From Dolichospermum planctonicum (GTDB taxonomy: Bacteria; Cyanobacteriota; Cyanobacteriia; Cyanobacteriales; Nostocaceae): DNA of 64,000 nt. The DNA lies in contig NZ_BJCF01000012.1 of NCBI RefSeq assembly GCF_005402965.1, positions 1 to 64,000 on the forward strand, given 5' to 3'. Below, one piece after another: positions 63,436 through 64,000 of the stretch. Numbering within the stretch: the stretch's first letter is position 1; each line of letters starts with the position of its first letter. Under the pieces are notes generated by a model, which did not search any database, had not been told where the DNA came from, and saw only the letters and a program-made list of their open reading frames with translations. The position numbers and the translations under genes were made by a program.

Positions 63436-64000
63436 TGAAATAGGGCTTGACTTTATTCCCTGCTCATGCAACACTATAAAACTAAGATGTGTTATACCAT
63501 AACTATACTATATTGGTTAGACACAAAAACAGTTTTCACATCTGTAGGATTAATTGAATTATCACTGTTTTGGGAGTTGATCTTTGATGGTATTTGGATA
63601 TCAGTTCCTCCCTTGCAACCTGCTAGTGACTGAGAAGGACGGAGTAGGGGAAAGCTACGTCTAATTATAGTATTCTGGTATTTTCATGCGATCGCTAACC
63701 AATTCAATACTGATGGAAAAAACCGATATTCTGCCTGTATTGGCAGGAATAGAGTTAAAATTAACTGTTGATGATGTATTTGGCTGGTTGGAAATGGCTT
63801 AATCAAGCAACACCTTAGACAAGGTAAGAGTTTTACTAATGAAGTTATCTCCTCGCCACCAATGTTAAATTAGTCCCTATGGGGATGCTATCGCAGGATA
63901 TATGACTGAGTCAACATTGCCTAAACTAAATAACCCAAAGATAGATAGTTGATCACCAGATTTTGTTAAGCGGCCGACACAAGACGAATTACTTGACGAT
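63436..64000. repeat. About 0.55-kb direct repeat, copy 2 (right boundary, runs off the window)
   Basis: Forty bases past the SDR stop, the sequence matches copy 1 (58974-59527) with about one difference every ten bases, including the 29-codon frame (63713-63802). It continues to the end of the window. The two copies start 4462 bases apart. Recombination between them would delete the four glycan genes. The other bases between 63397 and 63435 hold nothing else. Confidence 0.85.

Noticed and set aside
1-64000. tRNA genes, CRISPR arrays and an intact transposase.
   Set aside because: I saw no cloverleaf-type GTTCGAATCC-like motif, no regularly spaced identical repeats, and no complete transposase frame. 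A dedicated scan would be needed to exclude them fully.

Overview
The window is chromosomal DNA of a low-GC filamentous cyanobacterium, most likely a heterocyst-forming member of the Nostocales (Anabaena/Dolichospermum/Aphanizomenon-like). The evidence is the photosynthesis and thylakoid genes (Psb30, a Psb32/TPM protein, NdhD), cyanobacteria-restricted families (DUF3110, DUF4346), about twenty scattered HIP1 octamers (GCGATCGC), heptameric tandem repeats between genes, and a manganese exchanger split into two half-size genes. Naming the genus is inference.

Layout. 1-5.8 kb is a defence patch: the C-terminal part of an Eco57I-like adenine methyltransferase, a divergent RelE/ParE toxin-antitoxin pair, an orphan VapB-like antitoxin, and a 1134-residue PLD-nuclease/SNF2-helicase. 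5.9-16.3 kb is mostly housekeeping: COG0523 GTPase, Uma2 nuclease, cysS, PBP2, a polyamine-type ABC transporter (potA, potD, potB but no second permease), murQ and a DUF3110 gene. 16.3-34 kb holds a 1815-residue TamB-like protein behind a repeat-rich leader, a KimA-like potassium permease, sbcD, cysH, psb32, a DUF4346 gene, a GNAT/FemAB-like protein, a RibD_C reductase, a histidine kinase with an adjacent Met/His-rich lipoprotein, and RNase III. 34-38 kb has an MmeI-family restriction-modification enzyme, a gene remnant and RNase P RNA (rnpB) with its terminator.

38.3-51.5 kb mixes unknown proteins with two accessory cassettes. One is an AAA ATPase plus TOPRIM-like protein pair, inserted between a complete ykgJ-family gene and a short second copy of that gene's 3' end. 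The other is a DUF488-DUF488-dual-OB cluster. Between them lie psb30 and recJ; ndhD follows. 51.7-53.2 kb has a coiled-coil protein and thrB. 53.2-54.4 kb is non-coding with mobile-element-like ends and strong hairpins. 54.4-63.4 kb is an exopolysaccharide locus: initiating sugar transferase, galE and a Wzc-like tyrosine autokinase, then a glycan cassette (GT2, CMP-sugar synthetase, 2-hydroxyacid dehydrogenase, SDR) bounded by two directly repeated copies of about 0.55 kb.

How the genes connect. Defence genes are spread through the window rather than forming one island. The polysaccharide genes would start, activate, assemble and control chain length of a surface glycan. The candidates most worth testing as new systems are the ATPase-TOPRIM pair, the DUF488/dual-OB cluster, the methyltransferase/PLD-helicase module with an embedded toxin-antitoxin pair, and the repeat-bounded CMP-sugar cassette. 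All functional calls come from reading the sequence and from family knowledge; no searches were run.
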